Source: Anastatus disparis (taxonomy: Eukaryota; Arthropoda; Insecta; Hymenoptera; Eupelmidae). From it: DNA of 64,000 nucleotides. The notes below the pieces were generated by a model. That model did not search any database and was not told the origin of the DNA. It was given only the letters and a program-made list of their open reading frames with translations. Shown in pieces: positions 45,076 to 56,601 of this stretch (positions are counted from its first letter, which is position 1; every line of letters begins with the position of its first letter). The stretch covers positions 2,528,501 to 2,592,500 of the forward strand of contig JAFFSR010000374.1 of NCBI GenBank assembly GCA_017163975.1, read 5' to 3'. A program made the position numbers and the translations under genes.

Positions 45076-48000
45076 TTATATTAACTTTCTTTTTTTACTG
45101 GGTGTTTCATAATCTAAACTATCTTCATTATTAAAATCTATTTGAGGATATAAATTTAAAATAGAATTATCTATTTCATTCTCTTTACTCCCCAAAACGT
45201 CATCAATGTTAAAATTATTAGGTAAATTGGTACAATCTCCGTCGTTACAATGCGCACACAAATCCGAACATTTAAGCCCATGTTTTCTGCAAGTGCATGT
45301 GTTTCTTTTGCAACCGCTTTTGCAAGAGCATGAAATTTGTTTTAACAAATTTTCGGGCATTGGTGGGGTTAACATCGTGACTGGTAACAATTTATCATTA
45401 ATAAGTTGCCAACCCCAATCTAATGGATTTAAATTGTTACCTAGCCAGATTTGTAGTTGGAAATATGTGCGCAAAGCATGCTGCTTACCAGCATCTTCCG
45501 TCGGAGGGAGCGACTTGAACGCAAATTTACATTTAGACTTCGCTCTACTAAAATGTAAATAGCGAAGTTCATTTAGAGATAAATCAGTCTTTGTATTAAA
45601 AATATTTTTTTCTGCGGTAGTGCTGTATATCTCACGGATTAATATACAAGCGCTACCACAGATAACGTTCACATCTGCACTTTTTTCATAAAAAGCCTGT
45701 CCAAGTTTGAGTAAATTACTAGAATCTAGTAAACATAATTTATTTTCACTCTGTTTGTAAAAAGAAGATGTTGTATCACACCCAGAAAAAATGTGCAAAA
45801 ATGCTACAATGGAAATTATTTGTTTGTGAATAAAACTATCATAATTATAATATTCATTGTTAGAGCCATGTTGTTTTACAAAAAATAAATTCGGAACAAT
45901 TTGTCCAAATTGCGTCAATAAAACTAACAAATCGATGACTTGTCCCATTATTGAAATAGTTTTATCCGTTCTGCGAGCTTCGTCAATTGATGTTTTTACT
46001 ATGAGCATATCAGCGTCTTCATATGCAATTTTTGTCCTCGTTTAAACTCGTTTGGACTCGTTTAAAGCTCTTGAAAGCATTGAAATCAGTTGTCATTTAT
46101 TTTTATTATTTAGTAAAGATATAGTTTTCTTCATTATTTTTGTCGTGTGATCGAGTAAAATTTCACAGCCCGTACCTGACATTCTTCTTCTTGATCGCTC
46201 TTGTTCTTTAGTAGATAATGTCTCTGGGTAGCCATCAAATACAATAATGCTATTTGCGGGGTAATTGCGGATGGCATATTGAATATAAGAATTCAAAATG
46301 TTGCCGCTATTATCACCCGCTTGCCAAGTAATTTTATGTATAAAATATCCGCCATCAACAACATATAATTTATCGACAGCTGTTGGTATGTCGTCCAATA
46401 TTTTAAAATTTTTATAAAATATTGCTTTGTTTGTTTTTTGCATCCCGTATTCGTCAAATAAAGCTAACGGTACAGGTGCTAATTCGTATCCGATGTAGTT
46501 TTTCATATCGTCCTTTTTACTGATATTCAAAGAAATTCTTTGAAATATTAATAAAGGAGATATGTATACATCTTCGTCAATAATATTTTTTAATTTTTTA
46601 TTTTGTGATGTTAAATTTAAAATACAATTTTTCCTTTCATATTTTAACATAGAATAATCCATACCAACAGCGTCTTCTATTAATTTTGTCCATATTTCAA
46701 AGGCCTTATGGGCATTGATTGAATCATCAGAAACAACGCCAGAAACAATACCTACTGAATTTTGACACTTGCGAAATGGCTCATGGGTGTCGAAAAATTT
46801 ATTTATTTTTAATAAATCTTCATGATCTTTTTTTAATCGGCTACTTCTGCAGTCTATATGTTGCTCAGATGTTGCAAACGATCCACCGCAAAAATTTTAA
46901 TTTCGTTGCATACTTCCATGACTGCGATGGTTGATAAAATCCACTTAGCTATAACACTGTCTGTTAAGCCTCGTCCGTGAGTCAAACCTCCTTGAATTTT
47001 CATTTGTCTCATCAAAACTTGCTCAATGGTCATGTCAGACCACACTCCTGACCAAAATTTTGATGACCGTCTAATCGTGAAATAACCTTCATGACAAAAT
47101 TGATCGTATTCTACGCTGTCCATTATAAACTTTAAGTCATGCATTTGCTGCAAATATAAATGACTGCATTTTGCATATAAGTTGTGTCCTATAGAATAAA
47201 ATATTAGCAACATTTGTTGCACACTTTCAAGGTGTTCGGAAAAATTACCCGAATGTTCAGCATCTATAAATCTTTGCATAATACAAATTAATTGAAAATA
47301 TTGCAACCATAATTGACTTGTTGGCCCATATGATGCCAATATTTTAAATTGATTTAAAAATTTTTCATTTATTTTATTTAAAATTGAATTTTCAACTAAA
47401 TCATCCAACGTAGCACAGCCTACGTTACACAAACAATTATTAAGAAATAATTTTTCTTCGTCACTTAAGTCCATAGTTTTAAAAATAATACTAGCTAAGG
47501 AAGTTTCTACTAATAAATGAGCTCTTAAAGCTCTTGAAAAAGCATGTCCGCTTAAAGCTTTTTCAGCCGACAATTCTGCATATATTGTACAGAATGCCTC
47601 TTTTAAGCCGCTTCCGTCCATAATTTTACCAATTGATCCTAAGTATGATAGAAGCATATAAAAACCTCCTAATCTAATAATAACTGATTTTAAATTGTAG
47701 ACATCATTTTCGGTAGAAACAGATTGTATTATTTCACTGGCTTTTAAATATAATGGCTGGTCGAAAGTTACAAGGCAATTCTTTTGTTTATTTTCATTTG
47801 CTTTTTGCCGAGCTTCGATTACAACTGTCATTATAGTATTATATTCACTTGGTGGCGCGTTTACGAATGGTAACGGTATCATTCTCGTTAATGAAAAATT
47901 TGTTTTAAATTTATTAATTTCATTCATAAAACCATGCCAACCTACGGTTGTTTCAGGAGCTGAATATTTTCCATAATATCAAATAATTTCGAGAGGTTTT

Positions 48001-49480
48001 ATTTTTAACTCTGATGAGATGGAACTCTCCATTTGTAAATTTTTAAATTTTATATTTTTTAAACTAAATTTTGAGCCAGTTTCATAAAATTTTATAGGGG
48101 TGAATCCAAACTGACCACTGTCACTTGCAGATTCTGTTATTTTTAAATGTTTAATATTTTTTTCAGATTGAACAGCTGATGCTGGCGTCACACACATAAT
48201 TCCTCGCATGCAATGGAATGTTTTTTTACCATCGATCGTTGCCGTATTATGGTCTGCATTATCAAAAACAAATTGACGATAAGCGTCAGATACAAACTGG
48301 AAGCTTTCAGGATCTTTCACGATCGAATTTTCGAAACGTACTGTTTCCGAATAAGAACTACAAAGTCCCAGTTTATTAAGACTATCTATAAGGCCTTTCA
48401 CTGCAAATTATTTATGGATCATAGTAGATAGAGCTAGAGAAATCGGTGACAAATACGATCGAGGCCTCGCAGCGGACATGATTAAATTACAAAAAGTTAT
48501 TACTTTTTTTTCCCAATCATTTCCATCGTTTTCAACCATGTGTTTATGAGTTTTAATAATTATATCTAAAAATAATTTTAAACTTTCTGGAATATTCTTC
48601 AGAGGGTCATTCAAGAATGAACTTGGTGATAAGTATTCTTCAATATTGCAGATTTCTGAACGAATATCTTGTGAGATAATATGTGCGGCCAACTCAACAA
48701 CTCGTAATTTTTCTTTTTTTTTGATCATTTTCGCGATTCGAATACCAATCTCTTTCCAAAACTTTTCCAAGACTTCTCTTAAAAATAATAAGTCTACCTA
48801 CGGTAGAATTCGTATTGTGAATGATAATTTCATCCCCGAAATGATCTCTCAAAATTTTTTCTAAATTCTCATACCTTGGAGGTTCAATATTATCTACGTT
48901 TTGAGAATACTCTGCCACTATCGATTTTAATGAGAATTGACATTCATCTGGATTATCTAACATATAATTAATTATATACTCTACCATTTCATCAATATTA
49001 GCATTTAATGGTCTTCCCAAAGGATTAGTAGGACGAAAATTGTAGAATTTACTCATACATTGCGTATGGTACAGCACGTCATACGTCTTGAAAAAATCGT
49101 CATTTTTATCTTTTAAGCAAATTAACCGACAAAAAAGTTCATTAAAATTATTATGATCATTTTCCGTTTTCATTTGAGCTAAAATATTGTCGATTGTGTC
49201 GATGTTATTTATTTTTCGGAATTTCTCTTTAATTTTCGGATAATAAGGCGAACAGCAAAAAAAACAATATTTCGAAAATTCGAAGGCACGTCCTGTTTCT
49301 TTTACTTTTCGCGCTTCAACATTTCTTAATTTCAAATCTTTTTCTGCTTTCAAAATATTACTTTCGCAAGTATAAGCTTGACGACAACTCGAATGAATTT
49401 TTATATCCGAAATACCTTGAAATATCTTTAACTTGCCGTCTCAGCGTCTTTTACTGGCCGCTTTCAAAATTCTTTAATTT
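45076..49480 (-). pseudogene. Academ-like transposase with PIN/XPG-like nuclease region, broken
   Basis: Six open pieces on the minus strand together span about 1,400 codons: 49353-48694, 48770-48408, 48401-47979, 47927-46854, 46662-46093 and 46008-45076. Early parts have a CFFC cysteine pair and YHTQCMSKF. Next come ARPRSYLSP, FDNADHNTATIDG and MRGIMCVTP, then RLGGFYMLLSYLGSIG and KFWSGVWSDMTIEQ with GGLTHGRG. A nuclease-like part has VVDGGYFIHK, IIVFDGY, DADMLIVK and VIDLLVLL acidic boxes. The tail is Cys-rich (CSCKSGCKRNTCTC, then CAHCNDGDC). Lesions: frame changes near 48740 and 46880, and in-frame stops near 48405, 47976, 46092 and 46035. The same layout recurs in many arthropod proteins of transposon type. 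Academ identity is inference from the nuclease and Cys tail. Confidence 0.7.
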
Positions 49481-49689
49481 ATAAGTAAAAATATACTTAC
49501 TGTAGTAATTACCTACTACTTTCTCCAAAATTTGTCTGTACACCCTAATTTACGTTTGGATCCATTGTTTCAAAATATAAAAATCGATGATATAAATCTA
49601 TAAATAAAAAGGATTAAAATTTATTTTAAATATAAAATATTAAAAATATTTATAAAAATTGTGATCTTTGTGCTGACAAAAATACTTAC

Positions 49690-49808
49690 TAACTTTGTCG
49701 CAGGTATAAATATCTGCAATAAATTGCTGCCAATTTGACCCTTGGACAGGTAGAGAATTTTTATTGATCCTTAGGTTTGACGAATAAGAAGTTACTTTCT
49801 TAAAACAT
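49690..49808 (-). pseudogene. Upstream exon of the Academ-like gene
   Basis: A short minus-strand segment bounded by a strong acceptor (TTTTTCAG before 49808) and a strong donor (GTAAGTATT near 49690). It encodes a peptide with SLPVQGSNWQQFIADIYTCD, a plausible N-terminal exon preceding the main frame. The splice joins to 49480 by inference only. Confidence 0.5.
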
Positions 49809-49819
49809 CTGAAAAACAA

Positions 49820-50288
49820 TTCATTTCTTCATTAATATTATATTTAATGTTTAAAACTAAAATAAAATAAATCAGAAATTCATAAATATATTTTTAACAC
49901 TCCGTGCGCGAAACACGGTTTCTCATGCTTGTTTTGCGTGTGCGAAACCTAATATTTTTTCATAATGTGCGAAACATGTACGCCATGTTGCTTTTTTTTA
50001 GACAACAAGATTCACAATAGTTTTGCGGACTTAGCCTCGATATTTATGTCATATAAGGTTATTTTGACAGGAAATTCGAAACAAAATTTTTTACTACCAA
50101 AAATAAAAAGGGGTAAATGTTTCATATGTAAAAGAGTGGTTAAATGATATTTTTCAAAAAGATTTTACTTTTATCAATTATAAAGTTGATTTAGATAGTA
50201 AATATTTACTCATAATGTTTTTCACAGGTAGAATTGATGTAAAATATTTTGTCACTTTTAAAATATAACATATATCAGATATAAGAGT

Positions 50289-50327
<39 letters not shown>

Positions 50328-50984
50328 CATATATGTCACTTTTACTATATAACATGTATCATAGAATTAAAAAAAAATTAAATTTTTCAAATATAAATGT
50401 TTAATTTTTTTTTTTAATTTTCTTGAAAAAAAATTCAACTTTTTTGACAGTTAATTCCAGAAACTGTTCTAATGAACAACTAATAACTTTAGCTAGTCAA
50501 CAATTAATTTAAAAAAATCTTCTAAATAATGAGTGTTTTAATTTGCTCTTTTGAATTTATTATAAATCAGAAATCTTTTCTAATAAGTAAATGTGAATAA
50601 AAGTTTTTATTCGCAAACATAAAAATATTTATTGTATTAATGATGCAGTAGCAAATATTTATGATTTATCATTTATTTTTTATTATTTACTCGTCTAATT
50701 GTCACCCTAGCTACGCTCGGGTGACAAATTGACTCGTCTCGCTCCGCTCGGTAAGTAATCGCAAAAATAATCGTGTTTCGCTCACGATGTGTTAAAAAAT
50801 AGTATACGCAACACGTGCGCGGTACAGGTGATCCACGCACTCGTCTTTTTTTTCGCCCTCGCTTCGCTCGGGCGAAAAACTCGACTCGTGCGTGGATCAC
50901 TTGTTTCGCGCACTAGTTGCGTAATGTACTATTGTAATGAATATTTATTCTTAATGACTATTAATTATTTATTTGTTACTTAAG
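49820..50984. other. 5' flank of the Academ-like gene with TA microsatellite and palindrome cluster
   Basis: Contains phrases GTGCGCGAAACACGG and GTGTGCGAAACC near 49905-49970, a TATATA run at 50290-50327, and the G+C-rich hairpin cluster at 50695-50930. No firm coding exon found; the first exon of the transposase may lie here. Confidence 0.4.
50695..50930. repeat. Cluster of G+C-rich short palindromes
   Basis: At least three perfect or near-perfect hairpins in 235 bases: GTCACCCTAGCTACGCTCGGGTGAC (arms GTCACCC/GGGTGAC), CGCCCTCGCTTCGCTCGGGCG, and a larger one pairing GTGATCCACGCACTCGTC with the reversed copy near 50883-50900. TCGCT(C/T)CGCTCG-like loops recur. The base composition is far from the AT-rich surroundings. 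Confidence 0.8.
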
Positions 50985-51360
50985 GAGATGTAAAACGAAC
51001 ACTACACTTGTACTCATGAATGTTGAGCTATTTTTATATTTTAGTGCAAAATTTATGGAAAAGGAATGTATTACCTTTTTTCACGTACCATAAAGATTAT
51101 TTAGTTAGATTTTTAAATAAACAGTTTTCAAGAATTTCAGATTTCTGGCAAAAAATTAAAAAATTTTGATATATGATATTGAAATCCAACATTTATAAAA
51201 ACTATTAAATGAATTTATTTAAAAATTTAAATGAATAATTTTCCTGGTTCATACAACAAGATAATACATTTATTTTCCTTAAATTTTGCAATAAAATAAA
51301 AAGATGGGCAATATTTATGATTACAGGTGTAGTGTCCATTTTACATCTATTTAAATATGA
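50985..51360. mobile_element. MITE inside the Academ-like element
   Basis: Tips AAGGAGATGTAAAACGAACA and, inverted at the right, a close relative (ending ATTTTACATCTATTT). Both inner ends include ACACTACAC(T/C)TGTA. A partial relative lies at 41130-41390. No coding capacity, no clear target duplication. Confidence 0.65.
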
Positions 51361-51774
51361 GGGATGAATTTTCAAATTATTTCTATAAATAATATAAATT
51401 TATTTACCTTAATTTAACATAGTCACTTTTATTTAAACAACATTGGTCTTCATTAAGAAAAAAAAGATTTAATAGCACAAAAAAGCTGTATAAATATATC
51501 AACGTGAAACTCGAAACACAAGTATTAATATTGTTAGGCAGAGAGATACTTTCTAACTGACAAAAAATTTCGGTCTATGAAATAAGAGAAGAAAACGGTT
51601 AAAGATTCAGAATCCCTTCTCCCCATTTTAGCTTGTATGGAGAGAAGAAGAGGGAAAGAAGAAACACAATAATATAAAATATACAATGTGCAGCTGCTGA
51701 AAATATAGACTAAAATTTTCGATATCGTATTATTTACAACTTCTTATTCTATAAAAAAATATATTATTAAGATA
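51361..51774. other. Spacer inside the Academ-like element
   Basis: AT-rich; a purine-rich patch GAGAGAAGAAGAGGGAAAGA at about 51638-51660. No gene. Confidence 0.4.
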
Positions 51775-52735
51775 AATGCCAATTCATGTTCAAATTTTCA
51801 TATTAATTAATATTTTCTATTTCTAAAAATTAATATTTTTTATAATAACAATTTACGAAAATTGACATATTTTACAAAGATGTGAAGAAGAGAGAAAGAA
51901 GAAATTCAAACGATTTAATATAGGATATAACGTTAGTACTTCCCCGTTTGTTTATTTTATAAGGGTAGGTAAAGTATTTACTTTATATTTAAATACAAAC
52001 GAATTTATTGTATACGTATCTATTACCAATTTATTTAGAGTTTATACTTGATTTAAAAAGTAAAAATAATTCATAATTATTATAATCAAAAAAATTTAAA
52101 TTTATTGAAAATTATAATTTTTTACTAAAAATTATATATATTTCATTAAAAATTATTTATGTTAATTGATAATTAATGTTTAAACAATTAATCATCAAGT
52201 TAATTAACAATTAAGTTAATCTTAATGAGTAAGTAGTATGCCGTACTAAAAAACGGAATATGCACGGTGTTGAATGTGCGCCTGAAAACATGCTAGGTAA
52301 ACTGCCCGTTATACATTTCCCCTTCGTTATGAGTTTCCCCCACTACTAACGTTAATTCATGCGCCCAAGCGAAAGATCCAATGTTCCAGTGAATTTTTAA
52401 GGACTTCCTAATCGCTTAATCAAAAATCTGAAATATACATTTTGTAGAGGGATATCTAAACTTTCAGAATCGATGTTGAACATTGTAAAAAGTTAATCGT
52501 GTGAGATAGAGTGGCCTTCTGAAAATTAATTGTTTATAACTTATAAGTGTTATTATGGAAAAACTATAAGTCCTACAGAATTCTGCTTGCGTATGCTTAT
52601 TGTGCACATTAAGAACTATTTATTGCCACAAGCCCAATTCTTAAATCATTAAATTAAAAAAGGTATGAATTTTTTTTAATTTAACCCTTTTTCGTGGTTT
52701 TTTGCATTTTTCTCGGAAACTATAAATGCAATCAA

Positions 52736-54271
52736 TGTTATGTCCGGTCACCTTAAATAGGTTTACTCGGACATGTGTTTGTTTGGGATATTCCTTGTTG
52801 GTATTGGTAAATATTTTTTTATTTTGAAAAGACTGCGAGATAGAGGAGCTTCATCGCTTACCTTGTCTTAACTGCTGGCTGCGTGGTCGAAAGTAAAGGA
52901 GTTTATCTACTTAATAAACTTTACACTGAAGAGCGCAGTGCTCCTCTCTGGTTGCCCGCTTGTTAATTATTTAGGAACTGGATTAATGGCACTTATGTTC
53001 GCAGAGATTATTTTTGTATATTTTTGTAAATGATATTTATTTAATTTTATTACAAATGTTTTACAAGCTATTGATAAGTGAATCGCGCAGATTTACAATA
53101 ATAAATCGGAAGAAACCTCGTTAGTATTTTTATTTATTTTTATTTGAAAATAAAATAGGAAATATTCTTTGTATTAACACACTTTTTCCCCTAGCAGTAA
53201 GTTGTATAAAAATCACGTTTTTATTGGACTGACTTGTTAAAATAAGCGCGCGACTAAATTAAGTTATTTCGCTTGTAATTAAATTTAAGAAGGGAATAAA
53301 GCGCGAGTTACAAGTTTTTATTGTTACGATTTTACACTTGATTTATGTGCAAGTCGAACAAGGTGTTACCCTTGCAAGGTCTAACTGCGGACTGACTTAT
53401 TAAAATTATTTTTCTCTGCAAGAAAGGTACAAATCTAGAAATAAAATGCAAGTTTGTCAAAATTTAAAAGAGTCCCATTGGTCAGTTCGGCCGTGAGAAA
53501 CTCTTTAAAATCTCACATTCGGTGACAGAAGATATCTTCTTATCACGCCTAAAAATGCTGAGGTAGCGTATGCAGCGCGCGAACTTACTGCTTTTCTCTT
53601 AACGGCATGTCGGAGCTGCAGCAATCGAGTTTTGCTTTTTTTATTTTATCAATATCTTTTTAAATTCTTAAATTAAACAAATGTAATGACTTGTCTGCAC
53701 TAAAGTTATATTTATACAATAATTTTTGTTAAAATAAAAAATCATTTGGACTTATTTTCTTATGAGCTTGGATTGGAAATTAGATATCAAACTCGACAAA
53801 CCTAACCTTAAAATACGACATATTGAAAGTTTTTATTATAACTTTGTATGTATAATATTTTGGTGGATTTTTTGAGTTGTCCGCACTAGAGTTTAATCTT
53901 ACAAATTTTTTCTTTGTAGCAAAGAAACTCGATTAAACGCATCGTTTATTCATAAGTTAAGATTGGAAATATTATTAGAAGGCGGACAGCTTCGTCATGC
54001 TCTTAAGACTATTACAAGAAATTAAATTTATTTTTTTAATACAGTATATTCCTTATTACTAAAAGATTCATTTATTTATCTACTTATATGTATTTATTAA
54101 TGTTATTTAGGGAGAGAACTGCAAATGAATATGTTTATATGCATGCATAATGTTTATGCGTATATATAATTATATATACGTACGCACATTTATATGTATA
54201 ACAAAAGGTTAAAAAAAAAAATTAAAATGAAAAATGATTTTTCGTACATCCGTGATTATGCGGATGTAACA
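52736..54271 (-). repeat. 3' LTR of the Gypsy-type retroelement
   Basis: On the coding strand the segment begins TGTTACATCC and ends GGACATAACA, so the ends form the usual TG...CA with a short inverted TGTTA/TAACA. It follows a G-rich purine tract. The length of about 1.5 kb is long but within range for insect Gypsy elements. The partner LTR is outside the window, so the left limit rests on the abrupt end of the flanking 1-kb repeat at 52735. Confidence 0.65.
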
Positions 54272-54284
54272 CCCCCACCGTGAA
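54272..54284 (-). other. Polypurine tract of the Gypsy-type retroelement
   Basis: Coding-strand GGTGGGGG immediately before the TG of the LTR at 54271. Confidence 0.65.
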
Positions 54285-54346
54285 AACAAAGCAATAAGAT
54301 TTCAATTGTTTTGCTTTGGGGTTCCCAAAAGTTTGAGCTCGATGTC

Positions 54347-56281
54347 TCAGATGGTTTTTCTTGATGGTGGCATAGAGTTAGATCTGCTGAGTCCTCTTCT
54401 TGGCGGATTCAATGATTCCGTTGACCCAGTGGCTGTTCCGTGTTCTGATGTCTTATCCTTCTCTGTACGTTCGGGCTTAGCCAGGCTCGTAAGCAAATAT
54501 GTTATCGAGCCGAAAATGGCTCCCAGGAGTCTTGTACTCCATCCATATACCGTGTATAGAGTGTATCCGCGGATTATGGTGTCGAAGATTAGTTTGATTA
54601 CTTGGCATAACAGGATAATCATTAATATTCCTGCCGAGATTCGGCCAAATTTTTGAATCCCGTTCCACATTTTGTTAAGTGTGGATTCCATCATTGTTTC
54701 CATTTCTTCTGGCGTCAACAGGTTGTTAAACTACACAGAGCGCGTCTTTGCTTCTCTGTCGTTAAGCCGTCTCGCTATTGCTTCTAGCATCACAGGCTTT
54801 TCGGCTAGAAAGATCGAATGTTCGCGTAGATTTTGCAGGTCTTCCGGTGTGTCTATTCCATTTTCCAAAACTTCTGAGATGCTAGCGTGTTTCCAGGTCG
54901 GTTGGACAAATGGTTTTAGGGTTTGCGGTAGGTTTACCTCCGTTTCTGTAGGATGAATCTTAAACCATTTCTCGCTGATTTTGAAGATACTTGGTATAAG
55001 TGCGTTGCAACCTCTAACCATTCCTATTTGTGCTAGCACCTTGCTGATAGGTTTGGCGAAGTACGCTTCGTCATCGCAAGTCACTGGTACTTCGTAGCAG
55101 CATTGTTCTGTTTTTCTTATTCTGCAGGATCGTGGTACACATTGAATTATGTGGGCGACTTCTCCTGCTGCTATGGCTAAATAACCTTGCTTCTTCATAA
55201 CTTTCATGGCAAAAAGGTCTGGATTTGAGAACGCCAGAGGTAGAGCATTTACTATGATTTGCTTCTCCAAAATACATCGGTGCAGGACTATGTCACGATA
55301 TAGTGATCCTAGTTGTTTATCGAGATGTCTTCCGAGATTTATTATTTTTGCATTGGAATATGTAGTAAGGATGATATCTGGTACCTCTAAGCTTTTTCTG
55401 GTGGTGAATGATTTGCCTCTTGTGGTTTCTAAAATGAATAGTTCTGTTTGATCCGTTTTAATTAATTTATATCCACATAGCATCTCTTCTCCAGTTTTAG
55501 TTAGACCAAAATTTATCTTTCCAGTTGAATTGCCAAAGTAGATAACGGGAGCGTTCAAATTGTTATCAACCATACGTGTCCCTATACCTTCATATAGGAT
55601 GGTGAATTCATCGAACTTACATGTGGATCCCATTACTGGGGTCCAGAAAACGCAGCTTTCTTCCTCATCAATGCATCTACCGCTGGTGTAGCTGCATCGA
55701 GTTCCGGTGCTTAGGATCACCATATTCTTTTTTTTATCTACGGTGACCTCGTAGTCTGTTTCTTCGATCTCCAGCTTCGCAGTTACGACTACTTTTTCGT
55801 ATTCATATCCATTATCATTGTAAGTTGTACCCTCACAATTTCCGTTTGCATCCAATCTTCCGGCGACTGTGACAGTCCTTCTATTGGTCGCATTCACCAA
55901 TAGATTATTTATCACGTAGCGTCCATATTTATATTGGCCATACCTAATGAGATCTTCGCATGCTTCTCTCGTTGCCAACTCCATGAATGTGGTAGAGCCT
56001 CCTTTTACTTTTGAGTTGTGTGAATGCATACCGCAATATGCAATTTCCTGCTCTACCTTTATTCTACATTGGTGAGCTCGGACCTTGAAATATTGAGTAT
56101 GTTGTAGCAGCTGTAGGTATATTTCTTCTTCAGCAGCTTCTGCGTCGGATAGCACGCAGTCTCCGACTTCTGTAAGTGCTATAGTTGTTATGTTGGGGGT
56201 GGCAGATCCGCATTCATATGTCCTAAAAGTGACGGCGACTCGAATATAAGTGTACAAAAAGAACATTAATTTGCAGTTCAT
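54347..56281 (-). pseudogene. Retroelement envelope gene, chuvirus-glycoprotein-like, split by one stop
   Basis: A frame of 516 residues from ATG 56281, then an in-frame TAG near 54731, then about 127 more residues in the same frame to 54347. The N-terminus has a hydrophobic leader, followed within ten residues by a conserved-looking Cys. The ectodomain is rich in paired cysteines, and a hydrophobic membrane segment lies about 30 residues into the second piece, followed by a basic, Ser/Pro-rich tail. The layout does not look like the baculovirus F-type envelope of classical errantiviruses. It recalls the glycoproteins of chuviruses, which have been reported in insect retrotransposons (from memory). 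As split here it would give a protein without its membrane anchor. Role by family: surface glycoprotein. Assignment is inference. Confidence 0.65.
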
Positions 56282-56600
56282 CCTCCCATAACAAAGAAAA
56301 ATAACTTAAGATTATTCGCAGACATCATGCTAATACAGGTAAGGTTATTATGTTGCGTAGTTACAGTTGATTGAGGTTATAAGCATTTGTACCCAATTAC
56401 TAAGATGAATTCTTAAAGATGCGTGATTAGGTAAAGTGAATTCACCAACTTGCTTAAGTTTCTTTATTCGTTATTACATCTAAAGAAAAGAAAAATTTGG
56501 ATATGCATACGTATCACAAGCAAAGAAATCGGATGAAAAAAAAATGAATAATACGCAGATTTACGTTAATTATCGTAACGTGTATTCACTTTAAGAAATC
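56282..56600. other. Region between env and pol
   Basis: No open frame. On the minus strand it should hold the splice acceptor for a subgenomic env transcript (family knowledge); I see candidate AG sites but cannot choose one. Confidence 0.4.
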
Positions 56601-56601
56601 T

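Larger units (their letters stand above)
43671..52735. mobile_element. Large DNA transposon with 1-kb inverted repeats, Academ-like
   Basis: Left arm 43671-44665 and right arm 51775-52735 are inverted copies with high similarity (GTTTAAACAATTAATCATCAAG, GTGGGGGAAACTCATAACG and many other shared phrases). The interior holds a long broken minus-strand transposase gene (45076-49808) and smaller repeats. The right arm stops abruptly at 52735 where a retroelement LTR begins, so its outer tip should be found beyond that retroelement, outside the window. The Academ label comes from the protein layout: a PIN/XPG-like nuclease region plus a Cys-rich tail. Confidence 0.7.

Noticed and set aside
45206..45562. 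Plus-strand frame rich in Leu and Cys
   Set aside because: Antisense of the Cys-rich tail of the Academ-like gene.
49965..50147. Plus-strand frame with CxxC pairs (60 residues)
   Set aside because: Short, isolated, opposite to the surrounding gene and without a family match that I can name.
50673..50900. Minus-strand frame of 75 residues rich in Arg
   Set aside because: Lies within the G+C-rich hairpin island and reflects its composition.
54306..54656. Plus-strand frame of 116 residues
   Set aside because: Antisense shadow of the envelope C-terminus.
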